Positions 18,388 through 26,397 of a stretch of 64,000 bases of DNA are shown piece by piece. Numbering within the stretch: the first letter of the stretch is position 1; every line of letters starts with the position of its first letter. The notes beneath the pieces are model-generated. The model was not told the DNA's origin and did not search any database. It saw only the letters and a program-made list of their open reading frames with translations. This DNA comes from G963674835 sp963674835 (lineage in GTDB: Bacteria; Planctomycetota; Planctomycetia; Pirellulales; Thermoguttaceae). The DNA is taken from the NCBI GenBank assembly GCA_963674835.2, contig CAXXKC010000002.1:558001-622000 (forward strand), given 5' to 3'. Position numbers and translations under genes: made by a program.

Positions 18388-19836
18388 TCACTGGCCGGAC
18401 GGCACCGTTTGCGATTCGCAGAACTCGAATAGTCCTTCGAGGCCGCCTTCGCGTCCGAAGCCGGACTCCTTCATTCCGCCGAACGGGGCCTCGGGCGCTG
18501 GGCCGGTGCCCGTATTCCAACCGACGTGGCCGAACTTCAGCCTGCGGATGACGCGCTGCGCTCGGCTCGGATCGGCCGTGTAGAGATAGGACGCCAGGCC
18601 GAATGGCGTGCTGTTGGCCAGGTCGACGGCCTCGTCCTCGCTGTCGAACGCGCTGATTGCCACCACGGGACCGAATGTCTCGTCGCGGCAGACCAGCATC
18701 TCGGGCGTAACGCCGGTTAGTACCGTAGGCGGATAGAACGCGCCCCAGTTTTGGGCGGGACGCGGCGGGTCGTGGCCGACGATCCTATTGGCTCCGCGAT
18801 TGAGGGCATCGGCGACATGCGCCGCCACCTTGTCGAAGCCCGCCCGGTCGATGAGCGGTCCGATGTCGGTGTCGGGGCCTAGACCATCGCCGACCTTGAG
18901 TTTGGCCGCCCGCTGGGCTACAACCGCGGTGAAGCGCTCGGCGACGCTGGCCTGCACGTAGACGCGGTTGGTGCATACGCATGTCTGACCGCCGGCGCGG
19001 AACTTGTTGGCAATCAGCCCGTCGGCGGCGCGGTCGAGATCGGCATCGTCGAAGACCAGAAACGGCGCATTTCCGCCCAGTTCCATCGCCAGGCGTTTCA
19101 CGTAGGGCGCTGCTTGACCGGCAAGCAGTTTTCCAACTTCGGTGGAGCCTGTGAAGCTGAGCACACGGACGGCGGCGTGGCGGCAGAGCACCTCGCCGAT
19201 GGGACCCGACGCGCCGACGAGCACATTGACGCGCCCCGCCGGCACGCCTGCCTCTTCGGTGATGTGTGCCAGGGCAATCGTCGAAAGGGGCGCTAGTGCG
19301 GCCGGCTTGATAACGGAGGTGCAGCCAGCGGCGAGGGCTGGGGCGAGCTTTTTGCCGAGCATGGCCAATGGGAAGTTCCACGGCGTGATCAGTCCGGCGA
19401 CACCGGCGGGGCGATGGTAGACGGTCCACCGGCAACCGCGAAGCGGCTCGGGCAGCTCTTCCGGCCTCAAGTGATCGATCTGGCTGGCGAAGAACGCGAA
19501 GAACCCGGCCGTGTATTCGACCTCGCCGACCGATTCCTTCAAGGGTTTGCCATGTTCGAGGGTGATGATGCGGGCGAGGTCTTGTTTGGCCGATTGGAGT
19601 CGGTCATGGATTGCCACGAGCCAACGGCGTCGGACGTCGATCGATGGCTCCGGCTCCAGGGCACGGGCGGCGGCCTCGGCGGCCTGTGTCGCCTCGTCGG
19701 CCCCCATCTTCGGCAGGCTGGCCAGGAGTTCGCCCGTGGCGCGGTTCAACACGTCGAACGCGCCACCGGCGGCCTCGGAGATCCACCGTCCGTCGATATA
19801 TCCACCCAAGTGTTTCAGAAGCGGCGACTGGATCAT
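18388..19836 (-). CDS. NAD(P)-dependent aldehyde dehydrogenase
   Basis: The 482-residue cytoplasmic enzyme is of the succinate-semialdehyde/lactaldehyde dehydrogenase type. Motifs are LITPWNFPLAM (cofactor binding), FTGSTEVGK, MELGGNAPFLVFDDADLD (general base Glu) and GGQTCVCTNRV (nucleophilic Cys). It probably oxidises the aldehyde released by the neighbouring aldolase. Its ATG at 19836 overlaps the stop of the upstream dehydrogenase by 4 nt, so the two are translationally coupled. Confidence 0.93.
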   Translation of the reverse strand: MIQSPLLKHLGGYIDGRWISEAAGGAFDVLNRATGELLASLPKMGADEATQAAEAAARALEPEPSIDVRRRWLVAIHDRLQSAKQDLARIITLEHGKPLKESVGEVEYTAGFFAFFASQIDHLRPEELPEPLRGCRWTVYHRPAGVAGLITPWNFPLAMLGKKLAPALAAGCTSVIKPAALAPLSTIALAHITEEAGVPAGRVNVLVGASGPIGEVLCRHAAVRVLSFTGSTEVGKLLAGQAAPYVKRLAMELGGNAPFLVFDDADLDRAADGLIANKFRAGGQTCVCTNRVYVQASVAERFTAVVAQRAAKLKVGDGLGPDTDIGPLIDRAGFDKVAAHVADALNRGANRIVGHDPPRPAQNWGAFYPPTVLTGVTPEMLVCRDETFGPVVAISAFDSEDEAVDLANSTPFGLASYLYTADPSRAQRVIRRLKFGHVGWNTGTGPAPEAPFGGMKESGFGREGGLEGLFEFCESQTVPSGQ

Positions 19837-20897
19837 TCCTTGCCCTCCTCAAGTCGTTGAATGACGGCGTCGGCCATCTGCGCGGTGCTGAGTCGGCCGC
19901 CGAGATCGGGCGTCGTTGCTCCTGCGGCCAAGGCGGCGTCGACGGCGCTGCGAATGGCGGCTGCCGGACGTTCGATCCCGAGCCATTGGAGCATCATGGC
20001 GCCGCTGAGGATCTGGGCCACGGGATTGGCGATACCCCGGCCGGCGATGTCGGGCGCTGAGCCGTGGACAGGCTCGAACGTCGAGGGCGCCGTCCGGTCG
20101 GGGTTGATGTTCGCGCTGGGTGCCAGCCCCAGGCCACCGACGATGGCGCCGCCAAGATCGCTCAGAATGTCGCCGAAGAGGTTGGATGCCACGATGACAT
20201 CGAAGCGATCCGGCCTGCGGACGAAATCCATCGCCGCCGCGTCGGCGTGCTGACGATCGGCCTCGACCTCGGGGAACTCGGTCCGAACGCTCTCGAGCAC
20301 CTCGTCCCAGAGCACCATGCCGTACCGCAGGGCGTTCGATTTGGTGATCATGGTCAGACGTTTTCGCCGCGTCAGGGCGGTACGGAAGCCGAAGCGGAGG
20401 ATACGTTCGACGCCGCGGCGGGTGTGAATGGCTGATTGGACGGCCACCTCTTCAGCCTGCGACTGCCGGATGCGCCCACCGCAGATGGCGTACTCGCCCT
20501 CGGAATTCTCGCGGACCACGACGAAATCGATGGGGACCGGGTCGGCCAGCCGCGACGGGATGCCGCCGAAGAGACGACAGGGGCGCACGCAGGCATACTG
20601 ATCGAACCCTTGCCGCATTCGGATCAAGGGATCGAGGGTAATGTGATCGGGAATCCGCTGAGGATCACCCAGCGCACCGAGGAAGACCGCGTCGAAGGAT
20701 CGCAGTTCGTCGAGCATCCCTTCGGGAGCCGCCCGCCCGTGCTCAAAGTAGTAATCGCCGCCCCAAGGGAAGCTCGTCATTTCCAGGGCGAAACCGCCGA
20801 ATCGTTGCTCGGCGTACTGGAGAACGCGAACCGCCTGGTCGAGCACCTCGGGACCAATCCCGTCGCCGGGATACAGAGCGATACGAAAACGCTTCAT
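19833..20897 (-). CDS. Tartrate/isocitrate/isopropylmalate-type decarboxylating dehydrogenase
   Basis: The 354-residue protein belongs to the beta-decarboxylating dehydrogenase family. It starts with IALYPGDGIGPEV, contains RENSEGEY and the SNLFGDILSDLGG metal/cofactor segment, and ends with EPVHGSAPDIAGRGIANP. Sequence style is closest to tartrate dehydrogenase/D-malate decarboxylase. The ATG at 20897 was chosen because it makes a 4-nt overlap with the aldolase stop; the frame is open further upstream without support. It likely oxidises a hydroxy-diacid in the same pathway. Confidence 0.88.
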   Translation of the reverse strand: MKRFRIALYPGDGIGPEVLDQAVRVLQYAEQRFGGFALEMTSFPWGGDYYFEHGRAAPEGMLDELRSFDAVFLGALGDPQRIPDHITLDPLIRMRQGFDQYACVRPCRLFGGIPSRLADPVPIDFVVVRENSEGEYAICGGRIRQSQAEEVAVQSAIHTRRGVERILRFGFRTALTRRKRLTMITKSNALRYGMVLWDEVLESVRTEFPEVEADRQHADAAAMDFVRRPDRFDVIVASNLFGDILSDLGGAIVGGLGLAPSANINPDRTAPSTFEPVHGSAPDIAGRGIANPVAQILSGAMMLQWLGIERPAAAIRSAVDAALAAGATTPDLGGRLSTAQMADAVIQRLEEGKE

Positions 20898-21682
20898 GAC
20901 CATGCACACCTCGAAGGGATCTGCTGAACAATTCGCTGCCAGGGCGGAATCAAGTCGCTGACGTCCCCGGCACTGTAACAAAGGTCGGCACCGGCGGCGA
21001 TCGCCGCTTCGAGCAGCGGACCGGGGCCGACGAAGATGCCCGCGTGCTTTCCGGCCGCACGGGCGCGACGAATGCAGTCGGTGGTGGTGTCGATCAGCCG
21101 AGGCGCCGACAGTTCGGTGCAGCCGAGACTGACTGACAGATCGCCGGGCCCGACCAGGATGCCGGAGAGGCCTGCGACGCTGCAGATGGCGTCGAGGTTG
21201 GCTACGGCCTCGGTGGTCTCGATCTGCACGAACAGGTGGGTGTGGGCATTGGCCTCGGCAAAGGCCGTATTCTTCTCGACGAGTCCGTAACCGACGGCGC
21301 GGCTTCTCGTGTTGTAGCCGCGCCGGCCGAGAGGCGGGAACTTGCCGAATTGCACGACCTCGCTCGCCTGATCGGGCGTGTTGACCATCGGCACGACGAC
21401 GATGCGGGCCCCAATCTCCAGTGCCCTAAGAACGTGGCAACGCTGTGCGTCGGGAATTCGGATCGAGGCGATTCCGCCCGCAGCCTCGACGGCCTGGCAG
21501 ATGGCCTCGGCGGCGGCGAAATCGGTCGGCCCGTGCTCCATTTCGACCCAAACGGTTTCCAATCCCACCCGAATCGCCAATTCGGCCAGTCGCGGCGAGC
21601 CGCTGTAGATGGCTGCTCCCCGGACGACGCGAGGGGCACCGTCCGGAGCGAGAAACAGGTCTCGACAGGTTGCACTCGACAA
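20894..21682 (-). CDS. HpcH/HpaI family aldolase
   Basis: The 262-residue class II (metal-dependent) pyruvate aldolase family member would cleave a 2-keto-3-deoxy acid into pyruvate plus an aldehyde. Motifs are WVEMEHGPTDF, VVVPMVNTPDQA (with the conserved RRGYNTRSRAVGYG following), VQIETTEAV and GILVGPGDLSVSLG. The start is a TTG at 21682 with GGGAG seven bases upstream; no better ATG exists. It is 67 bp downstream of gntR on the same strand. The aldehyde dehydrogenase two genes later fits use of its aldehyde product. Confidence 0.88.
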   Translation of the reverse strand: MSSATCRDLFLAPDGAPRVVRGAAIYSGSPRLAELAIRVGLETVWVEMEHGPTDFAAAEAICQAVEAAGGIASIRIPDAQRCHVLRALEIGARIVVVPMVNTPDQASEVVQFGKFPPLGRRGYNTRSRAVGYGLVEKNTAFAEANAHTHLFVQIETTEAVANLDAICSVAGLSGILVGPGDLSVSLGCTELSAPRLIDTTTDCIRRARAAGKHAGIFVGPGPLLEAAIAAGADLCYSAGDVSDLIPPWQRIVQQIPSRCAWS

Positions 21683-21749
21683 AGCACTTCTCCCACTCGC
21701 CGGAATTCAGGATAGGAACATGGATGTTGAGCCCTACATGTTTCGCCGG

Positions 21750-22445
21750 CTAGGTAACCCAAGCCGGGACAAAACGGCGGTCACGGATCTTCTCTTGTAC
21801 GAGTCTCTTGCCTTCTTGGATGTGTTTTCGCACGATTCGCTCGGCTCTTTCGGGGTTGTCGGCGCCGATCGCTTTGAGGATCGCCAGGTGCTCGTTGCGG
21901 ACGATGGCGGCGTTCCTCCCTGCCCTGAGGATCTTGCCCAGGACCCAGAAGTTCTGCGAAAGGCGGACCAACATGCTATTGCCCGACAACTCGACGAGCT
22001 GCTGATGGAACTCGCGATCCAGCGCCGCCATCTGATCCTGCTTGCCGGCTTCGGCCAGCGTGAACACCCTCTCGGCGACTTCTGCCAACTCGCGAAGCCG
22101 GGCGGGTGCGACCTGGCCACAGCAGAGCCGGGCAGCCAGACATTCGTGCGCCTCGCGAACTTCGAACGCCTCGATCAGCTTCTTCGCGTCGAGCTGGCTG
22201 ACGAACATACCGCGGTTGTACGCAGTTTCGACCAGGCCGCAGACTTGCAGTTCGAGGAGCACCTCGCGCAGGACCGACTGCGAAACGCCCAACTGGGATG
22301 CGAGCCGCTGCTGGACGAGCTTTGTGCCGGGGCTGAGCTCGCCAGTGAGGATCAGGCGTTGGAGCTGTTCGCCGACGCGGTCTCGCACGTCGGGGCTGCG
22401 GCGTCGCGAACGAACCGCTCCGCGTCGGTGGATCCGCGTTGCCAT
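21750..22445 (-). CDS. GntR family (FCD-type) transcriptional regulator
   Basis: From the ATG at 22445 the protein has 231 residues: an N-terminal winged helix (~20-85, with QQRLASQLGVSQSVLREVLLEL as helix-turn-helix) and a helical FCD effector domain (~95-220, with the conserved AALDREFHQQL). FCD regulators usually sense sugar acids or organic acids and repress their catabolic operons. It is first in the minus-strand block, so it likely controls that block and itself. Upstream are a sigma-70-like promoter and two TAACGTTA palindromes. The longer open frame upstream would run through this promoter and is rejected. Confidence 0.9.
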   Translation of the reverse strand: MATRIHRRGAVRSRRRSPDVRDRVGEQLQRLILTGELSPGTKLVQQRLASQLGVSQSVLREVLLELQVCGLVETAYNRGMFVSQLDAKKLIEAFEVREAHECLAARLCCGQVAPARLRELAEVAERVFTLAEAGKQDQMAALDREFHQQLVELSGNSMLVRLSQNFWVLGKILRAGRNAAIVRNEHLAILKAIGADNPERAERIVRKHIQEGKRLVQEKIRDRRFVPAWVT

Positions 22446-22460
22446 GGGGCCCGCCTCAAG

Positions 22461-22488
22461 TAACGTTACATTCTTCAAACTAACGTTA
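22461..22488. promoter_or_regulatory. Twin palindromic operator, probable GntR binding site
   Basis: Two perfect copies of the 8-bp palindrome TAACGTTA lie at 22461-22468 and 22481-22488, exactly 20 bp apart (about two helical turns), between the -10 box and the gntR start. Position and symmetry fit binding by two GntR dimers that would block transcription. The sites also lie 208 bp upstream of the divergent GH38 gene. Confidence 0.65.
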
Positions 22489-22516
22489 TTTTTGCGAAGC
22501 GATCTCGACGTGTCAA
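22488..22516 (-). promoter_or_regulatory. Candidate sigma-70 promoter of the gntR/sugar-acid operon
   Basis: On the minus strand, TTGACA (complement of 22511-22516) and AAAAAT (complement of 22488-22493) are separated by 17 bp. The -35 is perfect and the -10 matches 4 of 6. The operator copy at 22481-22488 touches the -10, which is the geometry of a repressible promoter. Confidence 0.55.
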
Positions 22517-22546
22517 GACGCCCCGCAGGAGGACCACCTGCCTTAG

Positions 22547-22576
22547 TTGACCGTGGTTCTTCCGGACAGGTACACT
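22547..22576 (+). promoter_or_regulatory. Candidate promoter for the GH38 gene
   Basis: TTGACC (22547-22552) and TACACT (22571-22576) are separated by 18 bp, 120 bp upstream of the GH38 start. The match is moderate (5/6 and 4/6), and prediction is the only support. Confidence 0.3.
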
Positions 22577-22695
22577 GCGGCTGTCGTCTATACTCCGAAG
22601 GGGAGGGGCTCCGGGCTGCCTGGTATTGGCGCAACCTCCCATGCACGAGCCTTTTCCATACTCCCGCCAAGCTATCAGCCGACACGAGGAATACT

Positions 22696-25617
22696 ATGCG
22701 GTTGCTTCGCATGCTCGCGATATCTAGTCTCCTGGTTCTATCCGGCGCACTTTCGCTGGCCGCCGACCAGTCTCGGAAGCTCGAGGTGGCGCCGACGCCC
22801 TTCGTGCTCCGCACGGCCGACGGGCCGGCCCGGCAAATCGACATGCGCATGCTGTCTGCTGGCAAGCCCAATCCGGCCGACGGCACGCTGACCATGTCTT
22901 TGGGCGACGTGCACCGGAAGCTGACCGTGACAAAGGCCCAGTTTCACGACGGCGTCTTTCCGCTGATCGTGCCCGAACCCGCACAGGCCGGCGAACTCCA
23001 GGTGGCCTTCGAGGAAGCCGACGGCGGGAAGCTCGAGGCGCGATGCGAGGTCAAGCCGGCGCGGCACTGGACGTTCTACATGACGCCGCACACGCATTAC
23101 GACATTGGCTTCACGCATCCGCAGCCGGAAGTCATAGAGCGGTTGTCGCACGATTTGGACAAGGCGTTGGAGTTCTGCGAGAAGACCGCCGACTGGCCGC
23201 CGGAGAGCCGGTACCGCTGGACGGTCGAGGTCACGGCGTTGGTGAAGGAATATGTCGCGCGGCATACGGCTGCCGATGTGGCTCGCCTTATGGACCTGGT
23301 CAAGGGCGGACGCGTGGAGATCTGCGGGTTCTATCTGAACATGCCTACGGAAGTGGTAGGGCACGAGGAGTTGATCCGATGTCTGTATTACGCCGAGCAA
23401 TTGCGGCGTCAGTATGGTGTGCGCATCGACACGGCGATGATCGACGACGTGCCCGGCTATGCCTGGGCGTTGCCCGAATTGCTGCGCGAGGCGGGGATCA
23501 GCCGCGTGTCGTTTCGGGCCAACGGCATTCGTGGCCAGTTTCTCTGGGACCGACCGGGGGCCGTCCCTCGCCCGTTCCATTGGCAATCGCCCGACGACAG
23601 CCGTGTCTTCATGTGGTACACCGACAGCTATCGGGACGGGAACTTCTTCCGCAATCGCGGGCTGCACGAGGAGTCGTTCGTTCGCATCATCCGCCGCAAT
23701 GAAGCGGCCGGTTACCCGTTTGACGACATTCAGTTGCGCATGGGCGGCGACAATCTTCCGCCGGAGCTGAACGCGAGTATCAACACGCGGGCGTGGAACG
23801 AGAAGTACCTCTGGCCCAAGGTGACGATGGCCACGAATCGCGAGTTCCTCGAACCGTTGGAGGCACGCTGCGGCAGCCACTTGAAGACTTTTCGGGGCGA
23901 TATTCCCAGTTGGTGGGCCGATGGTCCGGCCAGCTCGGCGAAGGAAAACGGCATGGTCCGGTTGCTGCACGATCAACTGGTCGCCACCGAGGCGCTGTGG
24001 ACGATCGCCCACTTGGCCGAGCCCGGGCTCGACTATCCTCGCCAGGGATTTCGCCAGGCGTATGACAAGATGCTTCATTTCGACGAGCACACGTGGGGCG
24101 CCAGCCAGAGCATTACTCAGCCGAAGAGTGAAGCGACCACCGTCCAGTGGAAACTCAAGGCCGGATATGGATATGACGCGAAGAAGTTGGGTGACGACCT
24201 GCTGGAGAGCGCGCTGGAACATCTGACGCCAGCGTCGCCGTCGGCCGACAAGCAGGCCATCGCCGTTTGGAACACGCTGGCCTGGCCGCGTACGGATGTG
24301 GTGACGATTCCGCTGGCCGGATCGCCGCTGGGGGGCGCCGCCGGGATTGCGGTGATCGATGCCCGCGACGGAAAGCGGGTGCCGGCACAGCTCTCCGACG
24401 GAGGCAAGCAGGCGGTTTTTGTGGCCCGCGATCTTCCGGCCCTGGGTTATGCCGTGTATACGGTGGAATCGGCGTCGGCGGTATCGAAGAAGGCCCCTGC
24501 AGCCGACGGCGTTCTCGAAAACGGCTTCTACCGCGTGACGGCCAGTGCGGAGCGCGGCGGGCTGACGAACTGTTTCGACAAGGAGCTGAAACGAGAACTG
24601 CTGGACGCAAAGGCAGACTACCTCGCCAATCAACCGATCTACGAGAGATCGCTTGACGGACGCAATGCCATCTCGGAGAAGAAGCCCACCCGATTCGAAC
24701 GTACGGCCCCGCACGGCGGCAGACTGGTGGCTCGGAGCAACGGACCGGTCTTCCAGGAACTCGTGCTGGAAACATCTTTGCCGTCGCTCCCTTCGATTCG
24801 GCAGCATGTGCGTCTGTACAACGAACTGAAGATGGTGGATTTGGTCAACGTGGTCACAAAGGAAGAGGTTTTCGACCCGGAGGGTGTGTATTTCGCCTTT
24901 CCGTTCGACGTGCCGTCGCCGCAGATCCGCTTTGAGATCGCCGATGCTTCGATGCGGCCGGGCAAGGATCAACTTGCGTACTCTTGTCAGGACTTCTACG
25001 CGATTCAGCAGTGGGCCGACGTGGCAGGACCCGACTTCGGCATCGTGCTGGCCCCGCTGGAAGCTCCGTTGGTCGTGGCGTCGGGTCTCAACGCCTACCG
25101 GTGGGCGGATCGGATCGACTTCAGCAACGGGCATCTGTACTCGTGGATCATGAACAACTACTGGATCTGCAACTTCCGCGCAGGCCAGTCGGGCACGATG
25201 CCGTTTCGCTACCGTCTTACGTCGTATGCTGGCCCACACGATGCCGTTCGTGCGACCCGGTTTGCCTGGCAGCCGTTCCACCCACCGATCGTCCGATGGT
25301 TGAAGCCGGACGGTCGAGGTCCGCGGCGGCCGTCGCAACCGTTGCTGACGATGGAAGGCGACCCGGTGATCGTAAGTTGTTTGAAGACGGCCGAGGCCGA
25401 CGATGCGATCATCGTGCGGCTACTGGAGGTCGCGGGAAAGTCGGCGAAGGCGACGCTGCGGTGGAACTTGCCCGCCGGGCGCAAGATCGCCAATGCGTTC
25501 GCGGCCGATTGCGTCGAGCGGCCCGGCTCGCCGATCCCCGTCACTGAAAATGCGATGAGCGTTTCACTTCGCCCGAACGAGATCGCTACGGTTGGAATCG
25601 TGCTGGAAAAACCGTGA
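22696..25617 (+). CDS. Glycoside hydrolase family 38-like (alpha-mannosidase type), exported
   Basis: The ATG at 22696 has GAGGA five bases upstream and starts a 973-residue protein with a signal peptide (residues 1-22). The catalytic domain begins near residue 125 with HTHYDIGF, the GH38 zinc-site pattern H-x-H-x-D. The expected nucleophile aspartate lies in TAMIDDVPGYAW, followed by a three-helix bundle and C-terminal beta domains (ENGFYRV, VRLYNELKMVDLVN). GH38 enzymes remove alpha-mannosyl residues with retention. The usual HxHxDPGW pattern is altered to HYDIGF, so specificity may differ. It is divergent from gntR and may share its control. Confidence 0.8.
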   Translation: MRLLRMLAISSLLVLSGALSLAADQSRKLEVAPTPFVLRTADGPARQIDMRMLSAGKPNPADGTLTMSLGDVHRKLTVTKAQFHDGVFPLIVPEPAQAGELQVAFEEADGGKLEARCEVKPARHWTFYMTPHTHYDIGFTHPQPEVIERLSHDLDKALEFCEKTADWPPESRYRWTVEVTALVKEYVARHTAADVARLMDLVKGGRVEICGFYLNMPTEVVGHEELIRCLYYAEQLRRQYGVRIDTAMIDDVPGYAWALPELLREAGISRVSFRANGIRGQFLWDRPGAVPRPFHWQSPDDSRVFMWYTDSYRDGNFFRNRGLHEESFVRIIRRNEAAGYPFDDIQLRMGGDNLPPELNASINTRAWNEKYLWPKVTMATNREFLEPLEARCGSHLKTFRGDIPSWWADGPASSAKENGMVRLLHDQLVATEALWTIAHLAEPGLDYPRQGFRQAYDKMLHFDEHTWGASQSITQPKSEATTVQWKLKAGYGYDAKKLGDDLLESALEHLTPASPSADKQAIAVWNTLAWPRTDVVTIPLAGSPLGGAAGIAVIDARDGKRVPAQLSDGGKQAVFVARDLPALGYAVYTVESASAVSKKAPAADGVLENGFYRVTASAERGGLTNCFDKELKRELLDAKADYLANQPIYERSLDGRNAISEKKPTRFERTAPHGGRLVARSNGPVFQELVLETSLPSLPSIRQHVRLYNELKMVDLVNVVTKEEVFDPEGVYFAFPFDVPSPQIRFEIADASMRPGKDQLAYSCQDFYAIQQWADVAGPDFGIVLAPLEAPLVVASGLNAYRWADRIDFSNGHLYSWIMNNYWICNFRAGQSGTMPFRYRLTSYAGPHDAVRATRFAWQPFHPPIVRWLKPDGRGPRRPSQPLLTMEGDPVIVSCLKTAEADDAIIVRLLEVAGKSAKATLRWNLPAGRKIANAFAADCVERPGSPIPVTENAMSVSLRPNEIATVGIVLEKP

Positions 25618-26397
25618 ATGTGTCGCAAGAACATCGAGGGGGAAGATAAAGAACGATTGCAGGTGTGGAACGACCGCAATCGCGTCTATTGCCGGGACTG
25701 CCGACGGGCAGGATATGCGAGGCGGCAGCCTCGTGAAGCCGGGCGAAACGCTGTCGATTCAGTAGCTCGAAGGGTGAGTAACGGGGCCCATGGGACGTTA
25801 TCGCCGCCCGGAATCGAGCGCCCTATGATTGCCCTACTTCTCGATGACGATAGGATTAGGCAGGCACCCCTTTCAACATGAAAGCAACGCTAGCTGGCAA
25901 ATCACCGGGAGAAACGAAATTCGATATTGTCGATGGCTGTTTCCTCTGGCCGATGCTAGCTGCGAATTCCTCGGGAAAAACGACACCATGTTGAAAGGGG
26001 TGGATTAGGCAGGGCAATCCGTGTCGCTGGTCTGCGTGCAAACCTGCGGCGCGGCTAACGACGTTGTTCGGGCAGTAATGGTGGCGGGAATAATGTCGGT
26101 CGCGTCGTGACCGTCTTAGATGGCATCCACCACGCAGCGGTACATTGCAACCCCACCGCGTGAAACGGCCGAGAACCTCGACAAGCGGGCATCAGACGGT
26201 TAAATGAAGGTGTCTCGCATATCTGCGGGGGTGATGGGCATCCATTCGCGTTTCGTTGGGAAAGGGCGGGCAGACCAAAGGGCTTGCGGTTCGGGCCTGC
26301 TTGCGAACTGGCCGCGACCGTGTGAATTGCCGGAGGCATCCGATCCCTTCGTCGGCGCTATGAACTGGCAATCCAACAGATGAAAGGGGGTCTACCG
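25618..26397. other. Intergenic region containing a MITE-like element
   Basis: These 780 bp lie between the GH38 and efflux genes. A short frame opens directly at the GH38 stop (25618-25881) but has no recognisable product and runs into the MITE. Apart from the MITE at 25865-26002 and the ribosome-binding site AAAGGGGG before 26398 I see nothing identifiable; no terminator or tRNA was found. Confidence 0.5.
25854..26013. mobile_element. 138-bp MITE-like element with 16-bp terminal inverted repeats and 11-bp target duplication
   Basis: The element spans 25865-26002. Its ends are perfect 16-bp inverted repeats, CACCCCTTTCAACATG and CATGTTGAAAGGGGTG. It is flanked on both sides by the 11-bp direct repeat GATTAGGCAGG (25854-25864 and 26003-26013). 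The interior has no coding capacity. Ends plus duplication show that it transposed; the enzyme must be supplied elsewhere. An 11-bp duplication falls in the range of IS4-type elements, but its family is not determined. Confidence 0.85.

Noticed and set aside
22738..25338. 866-codon open frame antisense to the GH38 gene
   Set aside because: It is a GC-rich shadow of a well-supported gene: Arg/His/Gln-rich translation with no domain, no ribosome-binding site and no conservation signal.
25618..25881. Small gene starting directly at the GH38 stop
   Set aside because: No ribosome-binding site, no family, biased low-complexity translation, and its end runs into the MITE.
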